A DNA stretch of 64,000 nucleotides from Dermatophagoides farinae (lineage: Eukaryota; Arthropoda; Arachnida; Sarcoptiformes; Pyroglyphidae). Position numbers and translations under genes: made by a program. The stretch is from NCBI RefSeq assembly GCF_024713945.1, contig NC_134681.1:2666001-2730000 (forward strand), written 5' to 3'. The first letter of the stretch is position 1. Every line of letters starts with the position of its first letter. Below the pieces are notes generated by a model. That model made no database searches, had not been told where the DNA came from, and worked only from the letters and a program-made list of their open reading frames with translations. Below, piece by piece: positions 1 through 11,100 of the stretch.

Positions 1-2832
1 GATGACAATGATCAACCATCGATAATTGTTTTGAATAATAATAAAGATGATCAAACCGATCAATCATCGGATCAATTATCAGATGATCGATCCACTGGTA
101 GTATAAATCCAAAATTGATTTTTATTGAACGTTTAATGGATCTAAATTTTCAACAACAACCATCATTAGCACCACCACCGCGTTCACCACAAACTGGTCT
201 ATCGTCATTTTTTGATATGCGCAATTCACCATTGGATTCAGATTCAAATAAAACAACCACTGTTGATAATTCGGATGATTCAGAGTTATCTGATTGGAGG
301 TAAGCAAATGCGCGACGAAAGTTTTTTTTTGAAATTCATCTTTTTTTTTGTTTTCAATCAAACAAAACTAGCAATACTTTTGATAATATTCGTTCAAAAT
401 GGGAGAATCGTATACGTAAATTTACATACCCATTACAGAATACATATTCAGTAGTATTACGTTCTTCAAATATCAATAATGATAATAATGGTCCAACAAC
501 TACTACTACTGATAATTCATCTGATAATGAGAAATCCAATAAAATTGATCCAAATCAACCATCAATGTCTAATAATAATGATGACAATGATGATGATGAT
601 GATGATCGTCCGAGTGTCAAGTTTTTCTTTCATCAATCTATTGGTGGTGGTAGTCCATTCAATGGTTTTACCACTTCTTCAATGCCATCGTCACCAATGA
701 ATAATAATAATAATGTAAATGTAAATAATTCACCAAATTCATCACAGACAAATCAATTATTTCGTATGGCTGCATTGACAATGATGTCTAAATTATTTTC
801 GGCACTTCGATCTCAAGGTAATTTTAGAAATTTTTCCTTTGCAACTTTTTTTCAAAATGTTTGTTTATTCATCAATTCAGCAATGACACCACCATCACCT
901 AAAATAATGATGATGATGGAAAATATACCAAAAATGGCTACAGGATCAGCTGATATAGATCATAGTAATGATAATCATGAAATCGATCTAGACGATGATG
1001 ATGATGATGATATGGATGGTGACAATGATCGCACAACAACGGAAACAATTTCTGTACCAATTTTATTGGGACAAAAATCACGTCAATCATCATTGTCATC
1101 GAATTCAATTCAAGACGATTCATCAGATTCTGATCAAACAATTCGTACAACCATTATGTATGGTCGACCATCGCCACCATCATCATTATCACTACCGATT
1201 TCGCCACCATTAATGATGATGGGTCCACGTTATTATCCCATCTTCACAACACCAGCAATCACCAACAATAACTAATCCATTGGCAGCCATTATTCAGGCA
1301 ATCGCTTCACAAACACGCAATCAACCAAATTATAATCGACAATTGGAATCACAACCAATTACTACAGCTGCTGCTGAACAACCACAACGTTTGATTTTAT
1401 TGATAACACATCGATCAATGCCCAATGTAATAGAACCATCCTCACGTGAAGAATCATCGCCAACAATCATGTAAGTTGTCATTAAAATTCATATCCGGAA
1501 AAATAAATTATCAATTATCCATTAAAATATTCACACAAACACACACACAGGTTTCAGCAATCACCAACGAATCAAGCACAACAACAACCAAATTTAGCAT
1601 ATTACAGTCCGCTATCACCACCATTGTCGCCAATATTATATCAATATAGTCAGGCTCAATCGCAACAACAACCATCACCATTAACTATGGCTATTCCACA
1701 ACAACAAGTTAGGCCACATGTTGTTGAAGTTCCTGTTCCAATCTATGTTCCTGTACGTGTACGTGCACCGATTCGATCATCACCACCACAACAACCAGCA
1801 CAAATGATTTCTTCAATAAAACCATCGATTATTCATCGATCATCATCACCGGTATCAAATCCATCACCAATGGCAGTCGTATATTATCATGGTAACAATA
1901 ACAATATTAATGAACCAACAAAAATGGTTGTTAATAGTGAACAATCAAATGGTGGTCGTGGTATGGCAATGATGATGACAAACGCTAATAATGAAAATGC
2001 ATATTCTCAACAACCATTGTTTCATACATCATCATCTGAACCATCAATTGATTTTGTCGATCAACAACAACAACAATCATCACCTGCTACAGTTGCTGTA
2101 AATCATGCTGTAGTAAGAATCTTACTTCGACCAAAGGGGCCAACATCTTTATTATCATCATTGCCACCACCATCACATCAACCCCAACAACAACAACAAT
2201 TATTACGTCGTTTTGAACAACCAGCAGAATTTCAACCAGAAGAAGATCAAAGCCATCCAATTATTAGCCATATATCAATGCCTATGATGCAATATGCTGA
2301 TAGCCGTTTACAACAATGGCGTGATTATCAACAACAACAACAACAGCAACAACAGCAGCAGCAACAACAACAACAACAACAGTATCAACAAATACAGCCA
2401 CACCCACAATCATCAATGACACACATTATTCTAGCTGCTACTACGCCTGCTACGCGACCATTATTATCGAATAATGATGATAATGATATTGGAATTATGG
2501 AACAACCAGAACCGATTCATCCTCATCATCATCAACAACATTTTATCACATCTGGATCATCACCCAGTTCAACACCGTATTTTTATTCGGAACAAATTGA
2601 ACAACAACAATCACCGCAACAGCCAACAACACATATGGAATCAATTCAACAACCACCACCAGCACCACATCATCATTTATTACAAACAACGAATGTTGTA
2701 CCACAAATAATGACAACTACTAATGCTGCTGCCACTACAGGTGGAAACAATGGTGATGGTGGACATGCTGCATTTCTTATATTAGCCGATCCAAATGTTG
2801 AAACAATGTTGAGCCATTCACAAGATGTTTAA
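1..2832 (+). CDS. Gln/Asn/Pro-rich low-complexity protein, 5'-partial, four exons, one apparent frameshift
   Basis: The reading frame is open from base 1, so the start lies outside the window. Exons inferred from GT-AG sites and frame: 1-299, 372-817, 881-1470, 1551-2832 (TAA). Introns are 72, 63 and 80 nt. The visible product is about 870 residues. It holds a short ordered-looking stretch (WENRIRKFTYPL, just after exon 2 starts), an acidic Asp run, repeated SPP/SSP motifs, a VPVPIYVPVRVRAP segment and an 18-Gln run near the C-terminus. No signal peptide, membrane span or named domain is visible. The summed exon length is one base more than a multiple of three, which matches a single extra base near 1237 where the frame changes. 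I do not recognise the family. Long disordered Q/N/P-rich proteins are often regulatory or RNA-binding, but nothing here proves that. Gene reality is well supported by splice phase and codon pattern; function is unknown. Confidence 0.75.
1223..1245 (+). other. Apparent one-base frameshift inside exon 3 of the Q-rich gene
   Basis: Frame 1 runs through ..GPRYYP and then hits a stop at 1273-1275. From about 1237 a second frame gives a natural continuation of the same compositional type (SSQHQQSPTITNPLA..) that runs open to the donor at 1470 and splices in phase to the last exon. One C too many in the CCC at 1237-1239 would explain it. No usable GT-AG intron spans the point: a GT at 1223 and an AG at 1254 would leave only about 33 nt. 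It may be a sequencing or assembly indel, or a true allele. Confidence 0.6.
2329..2382 (+). repeat. Coding CAA/CAG repeat (18 glutamines)
   Basis: Eighteen consecutive Gln codons, mixed CAA and CAG, lie in frame in the last exon of the Q-rich gene and are followed by Tyr and more Gln. The mixed codons suggest selection for poly-Gln rather than a pure DNA microsatellite. Confidence 0.95.
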
Positions 2833-3012
2833 AATGAATTAATCAATCCGAACTTTTTGGACAATGAACGACGACAACAACAACAACAACAACAAAATAA
2901 TAAAAGCGATCTCTCTCTCTCTTTTCTATCACGTAATCAATGAATGAATTAATGAATGAAAAACACCAATCAATCAATCAATCAATCAAACAATCGATTA
3001 AAGATGAATAAA
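2833..3012 (+). terminator. 3' UTR and candidate polyadenylation signals of the Q-rich gene
   Basis: AATAAA occurs at 2899-2904 and again at 3007-3012. The second is followed at once by a T/G-rich stretch (TGTTTTGTTTTC then a T run), the arrangement expected of a cleavage site with a downstream element. The UTR holds a (CAA)n run, a short (CT)n and ATCA repeats. Confidence 0.45.
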
Positions 3013-3576
3013 ATGTTTTGTTTTCTTTTTTTCCTTCTTTCTTTCCATCTTTACTATTACTATTATAAACTGTTTGTTTGTTTATTTTTTCCATAATCAA
3101 TTTCTTTCGATATCTATTCATCTTTTCTTTCCATTTAATCAAATTCCACACACACACCCACACACACAGCCACAAACACCCGCAATAGAAAAGAAAAAAG
3201 AGACGAAAAAACGACAACATGTTGATATTATTTTATCATATGAATAAGATTTTTCTATTCGATTCAATCAAATGATATTGATTTGAATTTTTTATAGCCC
3301 AAAATACTACTTTGGTTGACAACAATCATAAGCACGATCATTTCTCAAATTTTCCTGGAACGTGTTACAGGTTTTCAATGACCAATCAATTATTTTTCAC
3401 TGGACTCGAAATAAAGAACTGATCATAGAATTTTTCATTTCATTGCCATTATTATTTAATAATTATAATTTCAAATGAAGGACATAATTGTTCTAAGTCT
3501 ATTAACAGGCAAAAGAACGATGGGCACGATAATTTCAGACAACAGACAATTTGACTTTAATTGTACGAATTGCGGA

Positions 3577-3582
3577 TTTATT
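3577..3582 (-). terminator. Candidate polyadenylation signal (AATAAA)
   Basis: TTTATT on the plus strand reads AATAAA on the minus strand, 41 nt downstream of the minus-strand stop at 3623. It supports the 118-aa ORF being transcribed, but such hexamers are frequent in DNA this AT-rich. Confidence 0.35.
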
Positions 3583-3622
3583 CATATAATAATAGTAATC
3601 GAAAACAAAAATCAAGCATCAT

Positions 3623-3979
3623 CTATTGTTGTTGTTGTGTTTGAACTTGTGCAGTCAGCATCAATAAAGATTGTGCCAATACTCCGTTTATGGCTTGCGT
3701 TAATCGGAAAATTTTTCGTAATTTTCTATTAATTGATCGTTGTATGTTGATTATTTCATATTCAGGATTATCTATCTGATAAATCATTCGATCTAAAGGC
3801 GTCCAAAGCTGAAAAAGTGCACAGGATCTGTTCAAACATTCATCAAGCTGTTGACGATTCTCATTGTACAAAATACGATCTGCTTCAACAATATTGTGTA
3901 ATTCCTTTAATTTCAACAATTCATGGTTGACATCTCGAAGAAATCGATGTAATTCATTCAAGATAATTTCTTCACTCAT
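3623..3979 (-). CDS. Small helical protein ORF, 118 aa, unknown function
   Basis: ATG at 3979-3977 to TAG at 3625-3623. The sequence is free of simple repeats except for a C-terminal QQQQ, and is rich in Leu, Glu, Arg and Asn with heptad-like spacing (ILNELHRFLRDVNHELLKLK near the start), so it is predicted mostly helical. The frame stays open upstream to an AG at 4065-4064, adding a strongly hydrophobic segment. The ATG may therefore be internal to an exon 4063-3623 of a membrane protein. AATAAA on the minus strand at 3582-3577 lies about 40 nt after the stop, which fits a real 3' end. I do not recognise the family. Confidence 0.4.
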   Translation of the reverse strand: MSEEIILNELHRFLRDVNHELLKLKELHNIVEADRILYNENRQQLDECLNRSCALFQLWTPLDRMIYQIDNPEYEIINIQRSINRKLRKIFRLTQAINGVLAQSLLMLTAQVQTQQQQ

Positions 3980-4477
3980 TATTCTTGTTTTTGACTTGTT
4001 GTTGATGAAGATAATCAAGAAGACGGTGATAATCAATAGCCTGATGGCCAGATATTCAGATACCTATGTATAGAAACTGAAATTAATTAGAACACTGCAA
4101 TTCGTTTAACACAAAAATACAAACCAAATGCGATGATGAAAAAATCCAACAATAGCTTGGTGATTCGACAGTTTTTGTCGATTATGCCAAATGACTACAA
4201 TCCACAAATATCAAAGATTTGATTGGTGAAAAAAATGCGCTTTGGTTCACCTGTAATGTAATGTTTTACATGATGATAAGAATCTATCGTTCGGAAAGTT
4301 GAGTATACGTTTTTTGCAGCCTTGAAAAACCGATTGAAATGGATTGATCTTTATTTGATGATGGTGATGACTGATTATTGTTGTTGTTGTGATTGAAGCA
4401 AATTGTTTGCATGAACCATTGAAACAATGAATGTCAATTCGTTGAAAATGGTTTGTTTTTCTGACTTTCTGACACAT

Positions 4478-5227
4478 CTTTCTATTCGATAGATGGATGG
4501 AAATTTTTGGTTATGAAATTCAATTAATTTATAATTTTATTGAAATTTTTCTCTTATTTTTTTTCAATAAATACATGAAATATTTGGTCTGTTCAATAAC
4601 AAAAAAAACAATACAAGGATGCAACAGAATTGAAAGTGGGAACCAAAAACAAGAACAACACAGGTAACATGTCTATTATATGATTATATGTGACTAGAAA
4701 AACATGCACACACAGATAGATAGATAGATAGATTGATAGAGATTAAATAGATAGATAAAGTTGGCAAATGTTGATTTCTAAGCTAATCGATAAATGTATG
4801 TAAATGTGTGTGTGAATCGAGTCGAGAATTGACTAGATTTTTCGTTTCGTATATGGATAACAATTGATAAACCCTGGATAATATTTGTGTTTCAATAAAA
4901 TAAATATAAATGAATGTGTGTTAAATATATTAGAATTTGAATAGACAATAATTATGATGATGACGAAAATGTTGTCGATGTGTGTGTGGGTGGATGGTTG
5001 ATTGTGTATAAAGACAAAAGACAGAAAGGAAAAAATAGAAATGTAGGAACTTGATGATCATGATGATGTTTGATAATGTCAATTGAAAAGAATTTTTTTT
5101 TGATTGATTGATTGATTGATTTTGCTCCTTTACATTCAAAACAGTTATGGACCAATCATTACACCTACCTATATGATGATGATGATGATGATGAATAATG
5201 CAGCAAAAAAAAGTGAAAGTGAATCAA
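4478..5227. other. Intergenic, no gene seen
   Basis: AT-rich non-coding sequence with (GATA)n-like steps at 4716-4735, GT-rich stretches near 4800-4815 and 4980-4990, and a (GATT)5 block at 5101-5121. Nothing codes convincingly on either strand. Confidence 0.6.
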
Positions 5228-5350
5228 TCAGGAAAAATCCAATGATCTTCGTGCTTCCAATGGTAGATTGGCCTTTTTCTCACGCATATTACGATCTTGC
5301 ATCTCATAGAATTGATTATTTTGTTGTTCGGCCAATTCGGTGATTGACAT
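5228..5350 (-). CDS. Small terminal-exon candidate, 40 codons, parent gene unknown
   Basis: An AG acceptor at 5352-5351 is followed by 40 open codons beginning MSITELAEQQ and ending ..RRSLDFS then TGA (5230-5228). The composition is charged, repeat-free and unlike the flanking DNA, which points to coding. The ATG at the very start of the exon could be an internal Met; the segment is 123 nt, compatible with a phase-0 donor. The nearest upstream minus-strand phase-0 donors belong to the PMCA gene (23814 and the cassette donor at 10002), so this may be a further alternative PMCA end. It could equally be the 3' end of an unrecognised gene. The family is not recognised. Confidence 0.4.
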   Translation of the reverse strand: MSITELAEQQNNQFYEMQDRNMREKKANLPLEARRSLDFS

Positions 5351-7383
5351 CTAATTTTGTTTTGGTTGTGTGTAGATGATCGATGAATGTAAACAAACAA
5401 ATCACAGACATATGTTTATGTTTCGTACACACGCGCAAACACACAATCACACACCAACACACGCACATATGTAAATATGGGGAAAAAGAAATTGTATAGT
5501 AAGTAAATATGATTAGAAAATTAATTATCAACAATAGAGATATAGAGATTTTAAATTCAACAAAATTTGTCTATTCATTTGAGCAATTTATACAGCGAAA
5601 GCATAATTTTTGGCTGGCTGGCTGGTTGGCTGGCTGGCTGGGTAGATGGTTTCATCGAAAATATATTGATTGGTGCAAATTCAATGATTCGATTTGACTT
5701 GAGTGTTTGTTTCGAGAAAATGACATACATACATTACTCACTCATAAACGCAGAAAAAAAACTGAAACATAATAAACTTGAGAAATGAATTTTATCATTT
5801 AAAAGGTCCGAATATTTATAATAATAATAATCAATATATATCCAAATAATCAATAAATATAACAGAAATGAAAAAAAGAAAAGAAAATAAGATTAAAACA
5901 TTCATTCCAGGATTTATTATCATCAACTCATCATTTTCTCAGCAATTATTATTCTGGATTTAGACAGATTTCTGTTTTGTTGTGTTGGATTCAAACATAA
6001 CACTTTTGTGTGTCTGTGTCTATGTGTGTGTGTGTGACCGAAAAAGTTGATAATAATGATTTAAATGAAAATGAAATCAAGACGAAATTCGTTTGTTTGT
6101 TTTTTTTTTGAAAATTTTTACAGACAATTTTTTTTATAGCACCACATTCGAAGCATTAGTTTTAAACAGTTGTGGCTGGTGAATTGAACAAAATTAACAG
6201 ATTCTAAGTATTTAAAATTAAAGTGTTAATCAATAGTTTAGCATTTTTTTTTTTGGCCAGCAAAAAGAAAGAAAAGGTTAAATTAAATTCAAACAAAAAA
6301 TATTAATGGAAAACTTGGAAATCATCAGGACAAAAAAAAGGAAAAAAAACAAGAAAATTAAAAATTAATAATGGACAAACAAAATTGAATGGAATTTTGT
6401 TATTTTTTTCGTTGAAAAAAAATAATGTGAAAAAACTTGATATATTTGGCCGATAGATGTCGACACGCACACACATGTATGTATATTGAAAGTGTGAAAT
6501 GGATATCATCTCCAACAACATTTCATAATCATAATTTGTCGACAAAAATGGTAATTGATTGAAAAATTGAAAATGAAGAAAAAATATGAATAAAAAGCAA
6601 GCAAATCATAAGTATGGAAGCAACAAATATATTTAGGGTGTACGACCAGGGGCAAGTGATGAAGAAGAAATTATCATGATGATGATAGACTGGTACCCAT
6701 TGACGATGGGCATTATGTTTTTATTTTGTCTGTGTGTGATATGTGAGCACAAAATTCTATGAATTTGTTGCTTGTAAACAACAAGCGTTGAATTTTGTTT
6801 GATTTTTTCTCATTTGTTTGTTTGAAGCATGAATGAAAGAAATGAAAACGTCGCCGTCATCATGATAATAATAAATCAGCAGTCATTATATCACATGAGA
6901 AGAAGTAGAAAGAAGTAGAAGAAAAATAATTTATATCATATATCAATAACAATAGTAATAATAATAGGAAGAATTGTAATGTAATTGTAATTGTAATTTA
7001 TATTTTGTATTTATGTTTCTAGCAAAAATTCTTCAAGACCAGATTTGGTATATATTTTTTTCGACTCTCAAATAATTCCTGTTATTCCTGAACATGATGA
7101 TGATGTGTCGATTTATTTCTTCCGTTGACTATATATTCACCGATTGATCGAATGGATTGAGAGAAAAAGTTTCATCTATACATAGAAGAATTTGTTGTAC
7201 ATTAATTCTCGTGATTCTTCATTGATTGATTGATTGATTCAAATTGATAGGCAAAAATAATTGATTTCTATATGGCCACAGTGTTGACAGAGAAAAAGTT
7301 TTTTTTTAAATTTGATAAAAATTATATCCAAAATTGCTAGAAAGATAGATAGAATTCGTTGTCATTTCAAACAATAAACAATT
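5351..7383. other. Non-coding stretch downstream of the PMCA distal tail exon
   Basis: Contains a (GGCT)n block at 5611-5641, (GT)n near 6021-6035, T/A runs and ATG repeats. A minus-strand AATAAA at 7117-7112, about 270 nt after the TAA at 7384, is a candidate 3' end for the ETPV isoform. A small island of higher complexity at 6638-6715 was inspected; no exon with usable splice sites could be supported. Confidence 0.5.
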
Positions 7384-8199
7384 TTAAACAGGTGTCTCTA
7401 ACGATGATGATGTAGGCGTTGTGGTTGTTGGTTGTGGTGGTGGCGGTGATGATGATGATGATGATGAACTGAGCTTTGTCGTTGTCGATGTTGCCGATGT
7501 ATCTGTTGCTAATGCTGCTGCTGTTGCTGAATTAGTTGATGCACTTATTGGTTTCGAAGTTTGAATCGATTGTGTATGTGATTGTGATGATAATGGAGAT
7601 GCAAATGATGAATCATGAGAATCGTCATTGGAAGCATCATTACTTATCTGATGAATATTTTTATTTGACACTTGTTGTGATTGTGATTGTGATTGATTGC
7701 CCGCATTCCCATTGATAATGATGTTATCATTTTGTGTTTTATTCGTATAGACAATTGTTGCAAGACTATTATCTGTTTTATCATCAAAATCATCCATCAT
7801 ATCACCTTCTAATGCTTGTTCCGTTTCTGAACGTAATAATGCTTCGATCTGATCATCCTGTAAACCATCTAGATCAGTACTTTCACCTGATTTTGGTAGC
7901 CGCGGTTTTACATCATTTGTGCTTGTTGCGGCCGCCGATGATGGATGTTGTTGTTGTTGTTGTTGTTGATTATGATAATGATGCTGATGTTGATGTTGTG
8001 GATGAATTGGTTTTGTAACCGTTGTGGTGATTGCACCACGTCCAAATCCTGTTGTCGATGTTGATGATGGAAATAGATTTGAATAACTGCCATAGCTACC
8101 GGCATCCATCGATAATGATTTCATTGCAGCGGCACGACGTAATATTGGTGAGGGTACTTTACGATCGATTCCACTACGGAATGCATTTACCACACGTAT
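7384..8199 (-). CDS. PMCA: PMCA tail C: alternative final exon ending in PDZ ligand ETPV
   Basis: Acceptor AG at 8201-8200. It begins [14 protein letters not shown], nearly the vertebrate b-form calmodulin second half ([10 protein letters not shown]). Next come [13 protein letters not shown] (a basic-x-x-Ser kinase-like site), a His/Gln run, an acidic [18 protein letters not shown] segment, a Ser/Thr-rich stretch and ..SSLETPV then TAA (7386-7384). 271 residues, phase 0. With the core this gives 1428 aa. It is the form closest to the canonical PMCA b layout. Confidence 0.88.
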   Translation of the reverse strand: MRVVNAFRSGIDRKVPSPILRRAAAMKSLSMDAGSYGSYSNLFPSSTSTTGFGRGAITTTVTKPIHPQHQHQHHYHNQQQQQQQHPSSAAATSTNDVKPRLPKSGESTDLDGLQDDQIEALLRSETEQALEGDMMDDFDDKTDNSLATIVYTNKTQNDNIIINGNAGNQSQSQSQQVSNKNIHQISNDASNDDSHDSSFASPLSSQSHTQSIQTSKPISASTNSATAAALATDTSATSTTTKLSSSSSSSSPPPPQPTTTTPTSSSLETPV

Positions 8200-11100
8200 C
8201 TGTTTTCAATATTTTATTATTAACGTTTGGACAAAGGGACAAAGGAAGGATTGATTCATTCAATGTCCGAATCGATGATCGATTGATATATGAATAGATA
8301 GATAGATGAATAGTGAAGTGATATTTTTTTCAATCGGAAAAACAGAAGATAAACAGATTGGAATAGTGAGAGATATAACGATAAAGGCAGAAAAGAAAGA
8401 AAATATAGGCGATAGGATCATACAGTGAAGAAAGATAGATAAAAAAAGAAAAAAGATAAAGAAATAGCAGATTGTATTCGAGAATAAGTTAGTATTTTAA
8501 ATAAGGATAAGGATAAGTATGTGTGTTCAGGAATGTTGCAATGTGGGGATGCAGGAATGGAAGACAAGCGAAAAAAATGGACCAGATAAATTTCAATGCA
8601 ATTCAGACATGAAACCGAAAATAGAATGCGATTATAGGTGGTATTGATGGATGGTAAAGAAACAAAGAAAAAAAAGAAGAAAAAGAAAGTTGAAATAATA
8701 ATAATGGAAACAAAAAAGAGAAAAATAAATTCATAGATGAAACGAAAAAGGCAGAAATCAAAGTAAATGGGAAATGAAAAGTTCAAGATGTTTATGTGTG
8801 TGTGTGTGTAGAATATAGATTTTTTGAGTGAGATGAATGAAGTGACATTTTTTCATAGAAAAAGAGAAAGAGAGAGAAAAAAAAATTCGTTTTTAAAAAA
8901 ATATTTAGCAGATACACGAAAAATGGACGGAAATAAACACACAAACACAAACACACACAATATACATGTTTAGAAGAAAAAAATTCAGGTAACAAAAAAA
9001 AACAAATGAGTGAGAATTTAAGGTGGTGATGGGATGAAATCAAAAAATTGGGAGCCAAAAAAAAAGAAATGAAAAAAAAATTAGTAATTTGCTTAAATTG
9101 AAAATTTTTTTAATTTTTTAAAAAATTATTTCAAAAATTTTGATTGATATTCAACAACGACAACAACAACAATAGCATCAGCAAAATTATTATTTTTTGG
9201 GTTTATTTGACAGCACTGGCACCTAGTTTTTAAGTACTGGAATCGGTTGTAGACCGGAGAATTTTGCAAGGATGGGTCATGTTTTAAATAGTTTTTTAAA
9301 TCAATTTAAATTTCATTTTAGTTTCAATTTCAATTATCGAGGGTTTTCGTGTGATTGATCATTGATGATCATTAGCAGCCTGATTGGATTGGATAACTTT
9401 TTTCACAATTTTTATATATTTCAAGCGATTCATTAACTTTGATTCGAAGTGAAGGGTTTTCATTTTTGCTTTTGAAATTTCTAAACAAAAATTAGCGGCA
9501 AATAAAAAAAGTGTTAGATAATCAGTGGGCTTTCACCAACAAAAAAACACACTCGGGTTAAAACGCAGTGAGATTTGTTATTATTTTCAATAATCAAATC
9601 AAATACAATAAGCAATATGAGCGAAAGTCAAAGAAATGGTCAAGGGTCAAACATACACACATCTAACACACACACACACAAACATGCTTGAACAGTTTGA
9701 TTAGTTTGTTAGTAACACACACACACACATACTTTTAAACAAAAATAAAACACACGCCTGTCACATGGTCGTATTTAGAAGGTTAAAAGTAAAAGATAAA
9801 AAAAATGTCATCGTCACCATCATCATCATCGAGTGTAAATGTGAGTGTGTTGTTCAAATGTTAGTAGGTTATTTTTGAATAAACTGAAAAAATCTGAAAT
9901 CAAAAACAGAATGCAAAGAAATCTAACAGGCAAAATTGTGGGATTATAAAATGGAGGAAAAGAAAGAAAGGTAGAAAGATAGATAGATAGAGAAATTCTT
10001 ACGCTTTGATCAAGAGCACTTTTACTATATGGAACCGGAAACAATCGAGTCATTTGATGATCGCCGGATAGCATCTGATTGAAAGTTTACATTGAAAAAA
10101 AATTTTTTCGTTGAAAAAATAAATGTGAACAGAAAAATAAAGAAAAACAGAAAGAAATAGATGGCTATTATATACAACATATATGAATGTAGAGTCATGG
10201 AATTTGCTAACGGCAGAATTAGAATGAGTGTAGATATGAAAAGCCTTTCCAAATTACGATTGCTATGTATGTTTGTTTGTTTGTTTGTGTCAGGTGCATG
10301 TTCAATCAATCAAACAACAAAACGAGATGGATGCAAAAAAAAGTGCATACAAAACAAACACATTCGATACTGTGGATAGTAATCATAATGATAAACAAAT
10401 TTTAAAATTTTTCTTCTTCATTGTTGAATAATTTTTGTTTGTTTATATGTTTATCATGTGTGTGTGTTGGTGTTATCGATCGATATTATTAATTAATATA
10501 AATTATTAAATATTAAATGATCCATGCAATCACATGTTATTGACACACATATAAAATTATTACAAAAAATACACATCCATACCAATACATACATGTACAA
10601 AGTCAAACAGTTTTACAGTAACACATAACAACCAACTAATAGATTACAAAATTCAAACACAATGTGATATTTTCATTTTCAAAAGAGTCTCATCCTAAAA
10701 TCACACTATAGTTTGTAATTGATTTCTAACGTGCAACATCTATTGGCTTTATTTCATCAAAGTCAAATCGAATCATGTGAAAACACACACACTCGATAAC
10801 TTACCTGTTAAATAAAAGTGTTGTTAGTGTGAGTGTGTGTTTGGTTTCTTTAATTCTATAAAATCATTGACTATTTTCAATTTCAGATCAAAATGGAAAA
10901 AATAACAAAAAACAAAAATAAAGCTAAATCAATACAATTGTGGAAAAGCAAAAGAAGAAATGTTTGATAAAAAAGAAACTCTTTCTGTGTTCAAAAACAA
11001 CTTTCACACACAAATATATTTAAGCAAAAAAAAAAAAAAAAGAAATAAATGAAGCAATCAAAGCACAGAGATATTATCATGAATGCTCAAAAATTCGATC

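Larger units (their letters stand above)
3307..4350 (-). pseudogene. Broken membrane-protein-like locus (possible 7TM receptor relic)
   Basis: Several protein-like open segments follow one another on the minus strand in shifting frames. 4350-4198 is 51 codons (..TGEPKRIFF..) ended by TAG at 4197-4195. The same frame then gives 35 codons (4194-4090) with a hydrophobic helix (LLLDFFIIAFGLYF). 4063-3623 adds another hydrophobic helix (YLAIRLLIITVFLIIF) and a long charged helical region. Two shorter open stretches follow, one at about 3590-3470 and one ending with TAG at 3309-3307. Helix, charged loop, then LRKIF.. with a second hydrophobic run vaguely recalls arthropod gustatory-receptor layout. 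The family's C-terminal TY-x5-QF signature is absent, so that is weak inference. Decayed gene, missed introns or assembly errors are all possible. Confidence 0.35.

Noticed and set aside
6638-6715. Higher-complexity island with open frames on both strands
   Set aside because: No consistent acceptor/donor pair or start codon could be assigned on either strand.
8418-9058. Minus-strand frames rich in Phe, Ser and Leu
   Set aside because: Explained by the purine bias of the PMCA intron; no motif or usable splice sites.
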